Below, in pieces: positions 15,428-22,090 of a DNA stretch of 22,090 bases (position 1 is the stretch's first letter; each line of letters starts with the position of its first letter). The position numbers were made by a program, and so were the translations under genes. Below the pieces are notes generated by a model. It did not search any database, was not told the origin of the DNA, and saw nothing but the letters and a program-made list of their open reading frames with translations. Origin of the DNA: an uncultured Clostridia bacterium (lineage in GTDB: Bacteria > Bacillota > Clostridia > Oscillospirales > Acutalibacteraceae); NCBI GenBank assembly GCA_937898195.1, contig CALEJD010000089.1:1-22090 (forward strand). The letters are read 5' to 3'.

Positions 15428-16222
15428 TCATAAAAATATATGCTTCCATTTTTCACTTTTGCGGAATGAAAAATAATCATCACCATGACCTATAATTATA
15501 TGGTCATTAAGTCTTATTCCAACCGATTCAAGAGTATTTGCCATATCAATAGTTGCATCAATATCTTTTGACGATGGTGCTGTTATTCCTGATGGATGAT
15601 TATGGACAAGAATAACACTTGCTGCGTTTGAGAAGACGGCACACTCTGTAATCTTTCGGTTATTTATCATTGTTGCATTGATTGTGCCTTCGCTGATTTT
15701 ATCAAAGCGCAATACTTTGCAATTAATATCAAGACAAAGCAACCAAAGTTCTTCTTGAGTTAAGCCTTTAAAATGTGAAGAAACATATTTCGCAACCAAT
15801 TCTGAACTATTCAATCTGACTTCATCACGGTTTAACTTATCTTTTTCATATTCCCTGAATAATGCTGGCATTAATTTAATAAGCAAAGCACTACGCTCAC
15901 CTATTCCTTTTACCTTACATAATTCTTCATAATCAGCATCAAACACTTCAGACAAAGAACCAAAACGATTTATTAAAGCATGTGCTTCTTCATTTGTGTC
16001 TTTAACTGGAATACTATGAAAAAGCAACAATTCGAGAATATTATGGTCTGGAAAATTTCCAAGACCTTCTTTTAAAAATCTCTCACGAATTCTTTGTCGA
16101 TGCCCTTCATGAACGTTAGTTTTTTCTTTTTTCGGCTTTGATGGTTTCTTTAAAACATTACTCTCAATCGAAAGCTTTTCTCGTTTTTTATGTTCATACA
16201 TATCAGGCGCTTTTCTTGCCAT
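15428..16222 (-). CDS. radC: RadC family protein (JAB/MPN domain)
   Basis: A 264-residue protein. Residues about 40-115 form the UPF0758 N-terminal helical domain with a helix-hairpin-helix (CKVKGIGERSALLI). The JAB/MPN metal site follows: E178 in ISEGT, HNHPSG at 207-212 and D220 in PSSKDID, all present. A basic, charged tail of about 35 residues precedes the N-terminal domain. RadC was named as a DNA repair protein, but later work cast doubt on this; the JAMM-type metal site suggests a hydrolase of unknown substrate. ATG 16222 has AAAGGGTG 11 bases ahead and lies 2 bases after the preceding stop. It is the last gene of a five-gene operon starting with metF. Confidence 0.93.
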   Translation of the reverse strand: MARKAPDMYEHKKREKLSIESNVLKKPSKPKKEKTNVHEGHRQRIRERFLKEGLGNFPDHNILELLLFHSIPVKDTNEEAHALINRFGSLSEVFDADYEELCKVKGIGERSALLIKLMPALFREYEKDKLNRDEVRLNSSELVAKYVSSHFKGLTQEELWLLCLDINCKVLRFDKISEGTINATMINNRKITECAVFSNAASVILVHNHPSGITAPSSKDIDATIDMANTLESVGIRLNDHIIIGHGDDYFSFRKSEKWKHIFL

Positions 16223-16224
16223 TT

Positions 16225-16770
16225 TTATTTAAACACCCTTTTTATATATTTTTGCCATCTTATTAAATATGCTGTGACTAATCTTGTTAATGCAACATCA
16301 TAAAGTGCAAAAACTATATTACCTACAAACAACAACCCAGGCAAAGCCCACTTGCCCAAGAAATCAATATCGTCAAATGAAATCATAAACACTTTTGCAA
16401 CGATGAAATATGAAACAATCATTGCAATATTAAATATGATATATTTTATAATCCAAGATGCTATTTTGCCTGTTTTTCTCTCAATAAAGCTTTTGATTAT
16501 TGGGTAATACCCAAAGAATGCCGCATACATAACTGCGGCTTCTTTATCTGCAACAACTAACAAAGAGAGAATTGACACAGCAACATATATCGCACTTGCA
16601 AAAGCAGGACTTATTTCAATGACAACTGCCATTAAAAGCCCACCACATATTGCAGGGATTGCATAAGTCAAAGTTGGGATTAACCCAGTTGAAAACATTA
16701 ACACTATTGACAAAGCAGCGATTATTCCACCAAACGCTGCTTTAAATGAACGAAACTTATTATCTCTCAT
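16225..16770 (-). CDS. Polytopic membrane protein of unknown function
   Basis: A 181-residue protein with about five hydrophobic helices (about 10-28, 32-50, 53-75, 102-125 and 140-165) and a basic C-terminus (RWQKYIKRVFK). The early GGIIAALSIVLMFSTGLIPTLTYAIPAICG pattern recalls the small substrate-binding subunits of ECF transporters, but no diagnostic motif is seen, so this is only a suggestion. ATG 16770 lies one base after the TGA of the preceding gene, and the local ribosome site is weak, which suggests translational coupling. It sits between the J-domain-like gene and radC. Confidence 0.75.
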   Translation of the reverse strand: MRDNKFRSFKAAFGGIIAALSIVLMFSTGLIPTLTYAIPAICGGLLMAVVIEISPAFASAIYVAVSILSLLVVADKEAAVMYAAFFGYYPIIKSFIERKTGKIASWIIKYIIFNIAMIVSYFIVAKVFMISFDDIDFLGKWALPGLLFVGNIVFALYDVALTRLVTAYLIRWQKYIKRVFK

Positions 16771-16771
16771 A

Positions 16772-17359
16772 TCAGCAACATGGGATTAAATCCCCACCCA
16801 TACATTCACAACAACAGTCAGCACAAATAAGACCTTGACAGATATCGCAAGTGTCACAATATGACGAATGACGAGATGTTCTATAACCACCATTTGCATT
16901 TGTATTCATCGAATTGAATGCTGCAGCGTATTCGCTATTTGATGGTTCCATTCTGCAAGCGGTCTGATAACAACGATATGCCTCATTAAGCCAACCACGG
17001 CGCTGATGAATCATACCTTTCAAATAATGCCATTCAGCAGAGCGCATATTGTTAGGGATTCCATCAAGAATTGTTTCAGCATCGTCAATCCTACCACTAT
17101 TTATTCTTTGTCTAACATCGAAAAATTGTGATGTGCCTTGATTATAAGAAGAATTCGCATTGTTATAATAAGCACCTGTGCCTCTTATCTCATTGAGAAC
17201 ATAGTCATAAGCCTCATTAAGCTCATTCATTCGATTTGTTTTTTCTTCATCTGTCCCTGTTGAGTTCTGAATGCTTGCTGCAATGCTTCTATAAGCATCC
17301 ATAACTTGCTGTTCGGTTGCATTTCGGTTTAAACCGAGGTATTCGTAAGGATTAGTCAC
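16772..17359 (-). CDS. J-domain-like protein lacking HPD, with TPR-like middle and Cys-rich tail
   Basis: A 195-residue protein. Residues 3-57 match the start of a J domain (NPYEYLGLNRNATEQQVMDAY ... MNELNEAYDYVL), but the HPD that stimulates DnaK is absent: the expected site reads ASIQNSTG. Residues about 82-150 form a tetratricopeptide-like helical repeat (SAEWHYLKGMIHQRRGWLNEA). The last 28 residues contain ten cysteines (168, 171, 174, 179, 182-184, 186, 194, 195), a probable metal-binding or membrane-associated tail. The start is GTG at 17359, with AGAGGTGA ahead, and it overlaps the stop of the upstream DUF5685 gene (GTGA), implying coupled synthesis. A canonical DnaK co-chaperone role is unlikely. 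Confidence 0.82.
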   Translation of the reverse strand: MTNPYEYLGLNRNATEQQVMDAYRSIAASIQNSTGTDEEKTNRMNELNEAYDYVLNEIRGTGAYYNNANSSYNQGTSQFFDVRQRINSGRIDDAETILDGIPNNMRSAEWHYLKGMIHQRRGWLNEAYRCYQTACRMEPSNSEYAAAFNSMNTNANGGYRTSRHSSYCDTCDICQGLICADCCCECMGGDLIPCC

Positions 17360-18198
17360 TCTTTCTCACCTCTGAATTTTTGGATAATTCTTTCCAACTG
17401 ATAGTTCAAACCGTCATAAATTATATTATCTATAATCGGTGAGAACCTATTGAATGTTACATTTTGCATTACTGTTGTAAGCTCGCCAACAGATAGCCTT
17501 ATTGAGATTTTTGCATCTTCTTCTATATTCTGTGAAGCATTAAACGGATTAAACGAGCCAGACTTCATATCGTCTTTATAATCGTCAAAAGCATCAAGAA
17601 AATAGACAACGCGACCCAACTGATAGCCAAACTGTCGGCTCTTTTCTGCCAATTCTTCGTCTTCATCAAAAGAGAATAACCAAGCAAGCATTTTAGCCGT
17701 CGGGTCAGCTGATTTATCAAGACTTATTTCAGTCTCTTTCTCAATTTCAAATTGTTCTTGCATTCCCTTTTCAATTGTTTTATAAACTTGGGGTTGCTTT
17801 TTGATTGCCTTGTTTTTTAGCATTGCAAAGTAAGGCAAGAGCAAATACAAGAATAATTTTTTAAATGGTTTACTGTCATTGAGATTATCTTTTAGTTTAA
17901 AATATGCCAGAATAACGGTTATGGCACTTGCGGTTTTATAGATATCACTATCACAAGTGATTTTTAAACATTTTTTGCAAGGATTAAATGTGCAGTGGGA
18001 TTGTTCTGCTTTTGTTTTGACATCTCTTATGCCCATTTTATAGAGCACATAAAAAGCACCGTCATAGCTTAACAAAAATCGTGACAAAAGCCCATATTCT
18101 TTGCCCATTTCTTTGCAAAGTGTGCAATAAACACCTTTATAGGCTTCGTAATCTTTAATTTTCAGTTCAGGTTTATAAGCAGTTACATATCCGAACAT
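17356..18198 (-). CDS. DUF5685 family protein
   Basis: A 280-residue protein with MFGYVTAYKPELKIKDYEAYKGVYCTLC-type N-terminus, the recognised opening of DUF5685, common in Clostridia. Cysteines at 25 and 28 (CTLC) and at 69, 74, 77 and 82 (HCTFNPCKKCLK) may bind metal. Residues about 150-220 include EKSRQFGYQLGRVVYFLDAFDDYKDD, a helical acidic region reminiscent of all-alpha prenyltransferase-like folds with Asp-rich turns, but no function is established. It lies 3 bases after metF and overlaps the J-domain-like gene, with which it commonly pairs; the pairing is inferred from the overlap here. Confidence 0.85.
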   Translation of the reverse strand: MFGYVTAYKPELKIKDYEAYKGVYCTLCKEMGKEYGLLSRFLLSYDGAFYVLYKMGIRDVKTKAEQSHCTFNPCKKCLKITCDSDIYKTASAITVILAYFKLKDNLNDSKPFKKLFLYLLLPYFAMLKNKAIKKQPQVYKTIEKGMQEQFEIEKETEISLDKSADPTAKMLAWLFSFDEDEELAEKSRQFGYQLGRVVYFLDAFDDYKDDMKSGSFNPFNASQNIEEDAKISIRLSVGELTTVMQNVTFNRFSPIIDNIIYDGLNYQLERIIQKFRGEKE

Positions 18199-18201
18199 AA
18201 A

Positions 18202-19059
18202 TTATTTTGAAATCCCCTTTAATACGGTTTTTGCAACAAATGGTTTGTTCATTGTGTAAATGTGAATGCCGTTGACGCCGTTTTCTAAAAGTTCGTTAAT
18301 CTGTGTTATTGCATAGTCAAGACCTGCTTTTTCAAGGTCAGTTGGACTATCTTTATATTTCTCAAGAAAGTCACTTACATTTTCAGGAATTTTTGTACCT
18401 GACAAGGTTATAATTCGGTCAACTTGCTTTATATTGGTGATTGGCATTATTCCTGCAAAGACAGGTGCATAAATCCTTTTTTTTCGTACCTTTTCTAAAA
18501 AGTCATAAAAAATTTCGTTATCATAGAAAAGCTGTGTAATAAAGAAATCCACACCACAATCAAATTTGATTTTCAGGTTATCAATATCTTTCTCAAGATT
18601 TTCACATTCAGGGTGGCATTCTGGATAGCAAGCACCACCAATATCAAAATAGCCATATTCTTTTATATGAGAAACCAAATCACTTGCATAAGTGTAATAT
18701 TCACCTTGAGATTTGACAAAATCTTTAGGAATATCGCCACGCATAGCAAGAATGTTATCAATATTGTTTTCTTTAAGTGTGTTGAGAATACTGTCGATTT
18801 TTTCTTTTGGAGTTGATGCACAAGTTAAGTGTGCGAGTGCGGTTGTATCAAGACGATTTTTGATTAAAGATGCAATTTTAGTTGTGTACTGTGAAGTGCC
18901 ACCGCCTGCACCGTATGTAACGCTCATAAAATCAGGGTTAAAAGCTGCTAATTCACGTACAGACCACTCAATACTATCAAATGCAGAGTCTGTTTTAGGC
19001 GGAAACACCTCAAATGAAACGAGTTGGTCTTTAACCATAAGTTTTTCAGTAATTCTCAT
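18202..19059 (-). CDS. metF: 5,10-methylenetetrahydrofolate reductase
   Basis: A 285-residue TIM-barrel flavoenzyme matching MetF length (about 280-300). Motifs: VSFEVFPPKT with catalytic E17, SVTYGAGGGTS, HLTCAST, ILAMRGDIPK (flavin/folate region) and FFITQLFYDN. It reduces 5,10-methylene-THF to 5-methyl-THF for methionine synthesis, or in acetogens for the Wood-Ljungdahl methyl branch; no metH or acetogenesis genes are nearby to decide. ATG 19059 has GGTGA ahead. It is the first gene of the five-gene operon, with a promoter at 19077-19105 carrying an inverted repeat. No SAM riboswitch fits in the short leader. Confidence 0.95.
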   Translation of the reverse strand: MRITEKLMVKDQLVSFEVFPPKTDSAFDSIEWSVRELAAFNPDFMSVTYGAGGGTSQYTTKIASLIKNRLDTTALAHLTCASTPKEKIDSILNTLKENNIDNILAMRGDIPKDFVKSQGEYYTYASDLVSHIKEYGYFDIGGACYPECHPECENLEKDIDNLKIKFDCGVDFFITQLFYDNEIFYDFLEKVRKKRIYAPVFAGIMPITNIKQVDRIITLSGTKIPENVSDFLEKYKDSPTDLEKAGLDYAITQINELLENGVNGIHIYTMNKPFVAKTVLKGISK

Positions 19060-19076
19060 ATTTATTCACCGAAGAT

Positions 19077-19110
19077 ATAATATCACAGTTGTATTTTTTT
19101 AGCAATACAA
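19077..19110 (-). promoter_or_regulatory. Promoter and inverted repeat upstream of metF
   Basis: Minus-strand -35 TTGCTA (19105-19100), 17-base spacer, -10 TATTAT (19082-19077) preceded by TGA. A 7-bp inverted repeat TTGTATT-N8-AATACAA (19089-19110) spans the -35 and spacer and could be an operator. Confidence 0.6.
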
Positions 19111-19164
19111 TGATTATTAATTTACATTTTATTTACAAAAACTAATGAAAAAATCACAAAAATA

Positions 19165-19192
19165 TCGACTTTATGAAAAAAAGGTGTATAAT
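19165..19192 (+). promoter_or_regulatory. Promoter of the PHP-domain gene
   Basis: -35-like TCGACT (19165-19170), 16-base spacer, -10 TATAAT (19187-19192), 34 bases ahead of the start codon. Confidence 0.6.
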
Positions 19193-19225
19193 AAATAAAA
19201 ACAAATTAGTGAACGGAGAATTATT

Positions 19226-19912
19226 TTGAAAAAGTACTTATATGAAATGCATTTTCACACTAAAAACACAAGCAACTGTGCAAATGTTAAAGCTGAAGAT
19301 GCTGTTGAAAAATATATTGAAGCTGGTTATGACGGAATTGTTGTAACTGACCACTTAAGTCCATCAACATATATGAAATATGGGCGCGAACTTTTGTCTT
19401 GGAAAAAGAAAGTTGACTTTTTCTTGCGTGGTTATAAAAAAGCTCTTGAAACCGCAAACGGAAGAATTAATGTGCTTCTCGGTATGGAATTAAGATTTAG
19501 AACTAGTGAGGGCGAAAATGATTATCTTGTTTATGGATTGACAGAAGACTTTTTATATAAACACCCAAACTTGCTTGAAATGAATATTAAAAAGTTTTAC
19601 GAACTTGCTCACAAAAATGGATTTTTAGTATTTCAGGCTCATCCGTTCAGAGTCGGTATGAAAGTTACAAACCCTAAATATCTTGATGGTGTTGAAATCT
19701 TCAACGGAAACCCACGACACAATTCAAGTAATGATATTGCAGAAGCGTGGGCAAAAAAATATGACCTTATGGTCACATCAGGTTCAGACTTCCACGAATA
19801 TGAAGATTTAGCCCGCGGTGGAATATGGTTTAATAAAGAGATTACAGATAATAATACATTGGTTGAAGAATTGAAAAAAAGAGAATATGAAATCAAAAAG
19901 CTCTGCGATTAA
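19226..19912 (+). CDS. PHP-domain metal-dependent phosphoesterase
   Basis: A 228-residue protein with the PHP metal ligands in order: H9 and H11 (MHFHT), D42-H43 (VVTDHLS), E88 (GMELR), H139 (QAHPF) and D188, H190 (GSDFH). PHP proteins hydrolyse phosphoesters such as histidinol phosphate, nucleoside 3',5'-bisphosphates or oligonucleotides; the short free-standing form here does not reveal the substrate. The start is TTG at 19226, 6 bases after CGGAGA; no ATG lies suitably near. The last codons (AAG CTC TGC GAT TAA) also form one arm of the shared terminator. It is transcribed alone, divergent from metF and convergent with the metallophosphoesterase. Confidence 0.9.
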   Translation: MKKYLYEMHFHTKNTSNCANVKAEDAVEKYIEAGYDGIVVTDHLSPSTYMKYGRELLSWKKKVDFFLRGYKKALETANGRINVLLGMELRFRTSEGENDYLVYGLTEDFLYKHPNLLEMNIKKFYELAHKNGFLVFQAHPFRVGMKVTNPKYLDGVEIFNGNPRHNSSNDIAEAWAKKYDLMVTSGSDFHEYEDLARGGIWFNKEITDNNTLVEELKKREYEIKKLCD

Positions 19913-19923
19913 GCAGAGCTTTT
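19896..19923. terminator. Bidirectional terminator shared by PHP and metallophosphoesterase genes
   Basis: A perfect 11-bp stem AAAAGCTCTGC / GCAGAGCTTTT with loop GATTAA, which contains the TAA stop of the PHP gene. T-rich tails occur on both strands (TTTTAGTTTT plus; TTTTTGATTT minus). The minus-strand gene stops at 19928. Confidence 0.9.
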
Positions 19924-19927
19924 AGTT

Positions 19928-20974
19928 TTATGCTTCAACTTTTGAGAATTGATACATATCTTGTGCATTGTTTTCTGCAACATCAATTACAGTCAATGTG
20001 CAAGAAGGTTTCAAATCATCTGGATGTGATGCGTTATAACCACTTATGCTACTTAACTGATAATATCTGCCGTTATAGAAATGACACATATTGTTACTAT
20101 GAATATGACCTATTGAAACAAGAGAAATATACTCATTGTCTTTTGTCATATCGTCAAAGAGTTTGTTTTCTGTGATTGTATCAAGCTCATAAACATAGGC
20201 TGATGGGAAACCATTATCAGTATATGCTTCACCATTTTCATAAGCAGTTTTGAATGCAGGCGTATTCATATGGAAGAATACACTTGTTTTTACTTTTCTT
20301 GCGTCAATGCCATTAAGTAACCAATTGATTTGATTTTCTTTTATGTAGTCATACTTGCCTACTGCTTTAATTGTTCTTGCGTTAGAGTCCATAATAGCAA
20401 GAGAATGTGCTAACTTGCCATTATATTCAAGGTCAACGAAAAACTGCATATCACCATCAATACTTTTCTCGTTGCCACAAATAAAGTTTTCATATTGCAT
20501 TAAATATGCTATTAAATCTTCATTTTCGCCATCAATTTCGCTATCATTATTGCCCGGCACGAATGTCCAAGGAATATTATAACTATCAACAAGGTCTGCA
20601 AATATTTTTGTTGCACCATATTTATCGTAATCGGGATTAAGATTAAAACCATCGACTATATCGCCATTTGCGACAATAAAATCACAAGTAGTTTTATCAA
20701 GAATCACTTTTAAGTCAGCAAGTGTTTTAACATCATTTTCACAAGTTCCGTTATAAAAATGTGTATCATTAATTTTGAGAACTGAAAATTTACCGTCATC
20801 ACCTACGTCATAGGTAATTTGCTCTTGATTATAGATTTCTTTATAATTATGAACAAGGTCTTTTGGTGCATTAAAATTAAATCTGTATAATATGTAACCA
20901 CCGAATGAACCTGCACAAATTAAAACAATAGCCAGAAGTAATGCAATTATTTTAAGGACTTTCTTTTTATTCAT
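19928..20974 (-). CDS. Membrane-anchored calcineurin-like metallophosphoesterase
   Basis: A 348-residue protein. A short basic N-terminus (NKKKVLK) and one hydrophobic helix (about 8-30) anchor it with the catalytic domain outside. The five metallophosphoesterase motifs are present: D70-x-H72 (NDTHF), GDIVD (D105, D108), GNND (141-144), H235 (FFHMN) and GHIH (289-292). The substrate is unknown; extracellular members often cleave nucleotides or phosphodiesters. ATG 20974 is chosen because AGGAGA overlaps the spacing of the ATG at 20980 but lies 6 bases from 20974. The gene is divergent from a small XRE regulator, which may control it. Confidence 0.9.
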   Translation of the reverse strand: MNKKKVLKIIALLLAIVLICAGSFGGYILYRFNFNAPKDLVHNYKEIYNQEQITYDVGDDGKFSVLKINDTHFYNGTCENDVKTLADLKVILDKTTCDFIVANGDIVDGFNLNPDYDKYGATKIFADLVDSYNIPWTFVPGNNDSEIDGENEDLIAYLMQYENFICGNEKSIDGDMQFFVDLEYNGKLAHSLAIMDSNARTIKAVGKYDYIKENQINWLLNGIDARKVKTSVFFHMNTPAFKTAYENGEAYTDNGFPSAYVYELDTITENKLFDDMTKDNEYISLVSIGHIHSNNMCHFYNGRYYQLSSISGYNASHPDDLKPSCTLTVIDVAENNAQDMYQFSKVEA

Positions 20975-21002
20975 AATCATTCTCCTTTCGGTTATTATAT
21001 AT

Positions 21003-21061
21003 TATATATCACAAATTGAGATTATTGTCAATATCTCGCTATGCGATAATGTAGAATTATC
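21003..21061. promoter_or_regulatory. Divergent promoter/operator region, metallophosphoesterase and XRE regulator
   Basis: Minus-strand promoter TTGACA (21031-21026), 17-base spacer, TATATA (21008-21003). A near-palindrome GAGATTATTGTCAATATCTC (21018-21037) covers the -35, with one unpaired base in the left arm. Two further dyads follow: TCGC-TAT-GCGA (21036-21046) and GATAAT-N5-ATTATC (21045-21061), the latter next to the regulator gene's likely -10 GATAAT (21045-21050). Confidence 0.65.
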
Positions 21062-21074
21062 ACAAGGTGATTTT

Positions 21075-21278
21075 ATGAGATTAAAAGACTTACGCGAAGA
21101 TAATGATGTTAAACAAAAACAACTTGCAGAATACTTGAACATAAAGCAAAACACTTATTCACAATATGAAAATGGTAAACGTGAAATTCCGTTGGAAATG
21201 TTGTGGAAATTAGCCGATTTCTACAATACAAGCATTGATTATATTATTGGAAGAACCGAAAATCCAACAAGGTTATAA
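21075..21278 (+). CDS. Small XRE-family helix-turn-helix transcriptional regulator
   Basis: A 67-residue protein that is essentially one HTH_3 domain: LKDLREDNDVKQKQLAEYL, then the recognition helix NIKQNTYSQYENGKREIP, and the terminal LWKLADFYNTSIDYIIGRTE typical of XRE/Cro proteins. There is no sensor or protease domain. AAGGTGA precedes ATG 21075. The dyads in its own upstream region suggest autoregulation and control of the divergent metallophosphoesterase gene. A 15-base part of that site recurs in the promoter of the surface operon. Confidence 0.9.
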   Translation: MRLKDLREDNDVKQKQLAEYLNIKQNTYSQYENGKREIPLEMLWKLADFYNTSIDYIIGRTENPTRL

Positions 21279-21283
21279 ATGTT

Positions 21284-21313
21284 AAGCACTCACATTTGTG
21301 GGTGCTTTTTTCT
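21284..21313 (+). terminator. Rho-independent terminator of the XRE gene
   Basis: A 10-bp stem AAGCACTCAC / GTGGGTGCTT (21284-21293 with 21298-21307) with an ATTT loop is followed by TTTTCTC. Confidence 0.9.
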
Positions 21314-21364
21314 CTCCCTCAGTCTTTTTCTGCGAAAAAGACAGCTCCCTCGTCAGAGGGAGCA
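21313..21364. repeat. Compound inverted-repeat intergenic element
   Basis: Two adjacent hairpins: AGTCTTTTTC-TGC-GAAAAAGAC (21321-21342) and GCTCCCTC-GTCA-GAGGGAGC (21344-21363), preceded by CTCCCTC (21314-21320). The design recalls short dispersed elements in gut Clostridia genomes. On the minus strand the second hairpin followed by TGTCTTTTT may also end the transketolase transcript. Confidence 0.6.
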
Positions 21365-21375
21365 GAATAATTTAA

Positions 21376-22090
21376 TTATTTCTTTAAGTTTACTGCTTGT
21401 TTACATTTTGCAACGATGTTTGCAGCGTCGAGTCCGAATTCGTGGAGAAGCTGAACTGCAGGACCTGATTTACCGAATGTATCTTCAACACCAACACGAA
21501 GTACAGGAACAGGAACTGTTTCACAAACTACTTCTGCAACTGCTGAACCAAGACCACCGATAACATTGTGTTCTTCTGCAGTAACGATAACGCCTGTTTT
21601 CTTTGCAGATTCAATTACAAGTTCACGGTCAATAGGCTTGATTGTTGCCATATTAACAACTCTTGCATTAATGCCTTCTGCTTTGAGTTCTTCATAAGCC
21701 ATAAGTGCCTCGTTAACCATAAGACCTGTTGCGATAATTGTTACATCGTCGCCTTCTTTAAGCACATTACCTTTACCGATTTCGAATTTATAATTTTCAT
21801 CGAATACTCTTGGCACTGCAAGACGACCAAATCGCATATAAACAGGGCCTTCGTGCTCTGCTGCTGCCATAACGCAAAGTCTTGCTTCAACATCGTCAGC
21901 AGGATTGAGAATAACCATATTTGGAATTGTTCTCATAAGACCGATATCTTCACAACACTGGTGGCTTGCACCATCTTCACCAACAGAGATACCTGCGTGA
22001 GTTGCGCCGATTTTAACATTAAGATTTGTATAACTGATTGAGTTTCTAACCTGTTCAAATGCACGACCTGCAGCGAACATTGCGAATGAT
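21376..22090 (-). CDS. Transketolase, C-terminal (pyrimidine-binding) subunit, 5' truncated by window
   Basis: About 238 residues from the window edge to TAA at 21376-21378. The frame is open through 22090 (reading SFAMFAAGR). Motifs: FAAGRAFEQVRNSI, KIGATHAGISVGEDGASHQ, EDIGLMRTIPNM, MRFGR, and the C-terminal domain TIIATGLMVNEAL ... VVTAEEHNVIGGLGSAVAE. This is the split form of transketolase common in Clostridia, in which the thiamine-pyrophosphate-binding N-terminal half is a separate gene, probably just beyond the window. It works in the non-oxidative pentose phosphate pathway. The related DXP synthase and pyruvate dehydrogenase beta families share this fold, but the motifs favour transketolase. 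Confidence 0.92.
   Translation of the reverse strand, partial: SFAMFAAGRAFEQVRNSISYTNLNVKIGATHAGISVGEDGASHQCCEDIGLMRTIPNMVILNPADDVEARLCVMAAAEHEGPVYMRFGRLAVPRVFDENYKFEIGKGNVLKEGDDVTIIATGLMVNEALMAYEELKAEGINARVVNMATIKPIDRELVIESAKKTGVIVTAEEHNVIGGLGSAVAEVVCETVPVPVLRVGVEDTFGKSGPAVQLLHEFGLDAANIVAKCKQAVNLKK

Noticed and set aside
19060..19140. SAM riboswitch ahead of metF
   Set aside because: The leader after the promoter is only a few tens of bases and shows no riboswitch-like multi-stem structure.

Overview
The window is low-GC DNA that uses TGA as a stop. It has strong AGGAGG-type ribosome binding sites, TTGACA/TATAAT-type promoters and many Rho-independent terminators. Gene content (a sodium-translocating decarboxylase beta subunit, a GPH symporter, a split transketolase, a DUF5685 protein beside a J-domain protein, and secreted proteins with simple MKK signal peptides) points to an anaerobic Gram-positive Clostridia, probably a gut Oscillospirales/Ruminococcaceae-like bacterium. 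This placement is inferred from gene content and style only.

Layout. 1-428 (+) is the C-terminus of a decarboxylase beta subunit, followed by a terminator. 542-4216 (-) holds sfsA, a GPH-family sugar:cation symporter and an M28 peptidase with an embedded membrane domain; promoters are visible for the last two. 4322-15037 (-) is an eight-gene surface-protein operon. 15257-15343 (-) is tRNA-Leu(CAA) with a consensus promoter. 15428-19059 (-) is a tightly packed five-gene operon: metF, DUF5685, a J-domain-like/Cys-rich protein, a membrane protein and radC. 19226-19912 (+) is a PHP-domain phosphoesterase, facing an anchored metallophosphoesterase (19928-20974, -) across a shared terminator. 21075-21278 (+) is a small XRE-type regulator divergent from the metallophosphoesterase. 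21376-22090 (-) is the C-terminal subunit of a transketolase, cut by the window edge.

The most interesting part is the 10.7 kb operon at 4322-15037. In transcription order it encodes: a single-pass membrane protein with an extracellular EF-hand-like loop; a 1725-residue secreted protein; five small secreted proteins of 154-178 residues; and a membrane-anchored protein carrying a 370-residue calcium-binding type-3-thrombospondin-like array. The five small proteins are paralogues. They share a signal peptide, a core motif (aromatic-E-(I/V)-(S/T)-(F/I/Y)-x-A ... (W/F)-(G/E/N)-x-T) and a C-terminal motif (W ... Y-x-D-x-L-T-(F/Y)-T). The same module forms the last about 130 residues of the 1725-residue protein. 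That resembles a fibre with several major/minor subunits, a large adhesin carrying one subunit-like domain, and an anchoring or stalk protein. No sortase, usher or chaperone gene lies in the window. The assembly interpretation is a hypothesis; the paralogy and shared gene order are read directly from the sequence.

A 15-base sequence (GATTATTGTCAATAT) overlaps the -35 region of this operon's promoter and also lies in the palindrome between the XRE regulator and the metallophosphoesterase. This suggests common control of the two loci.
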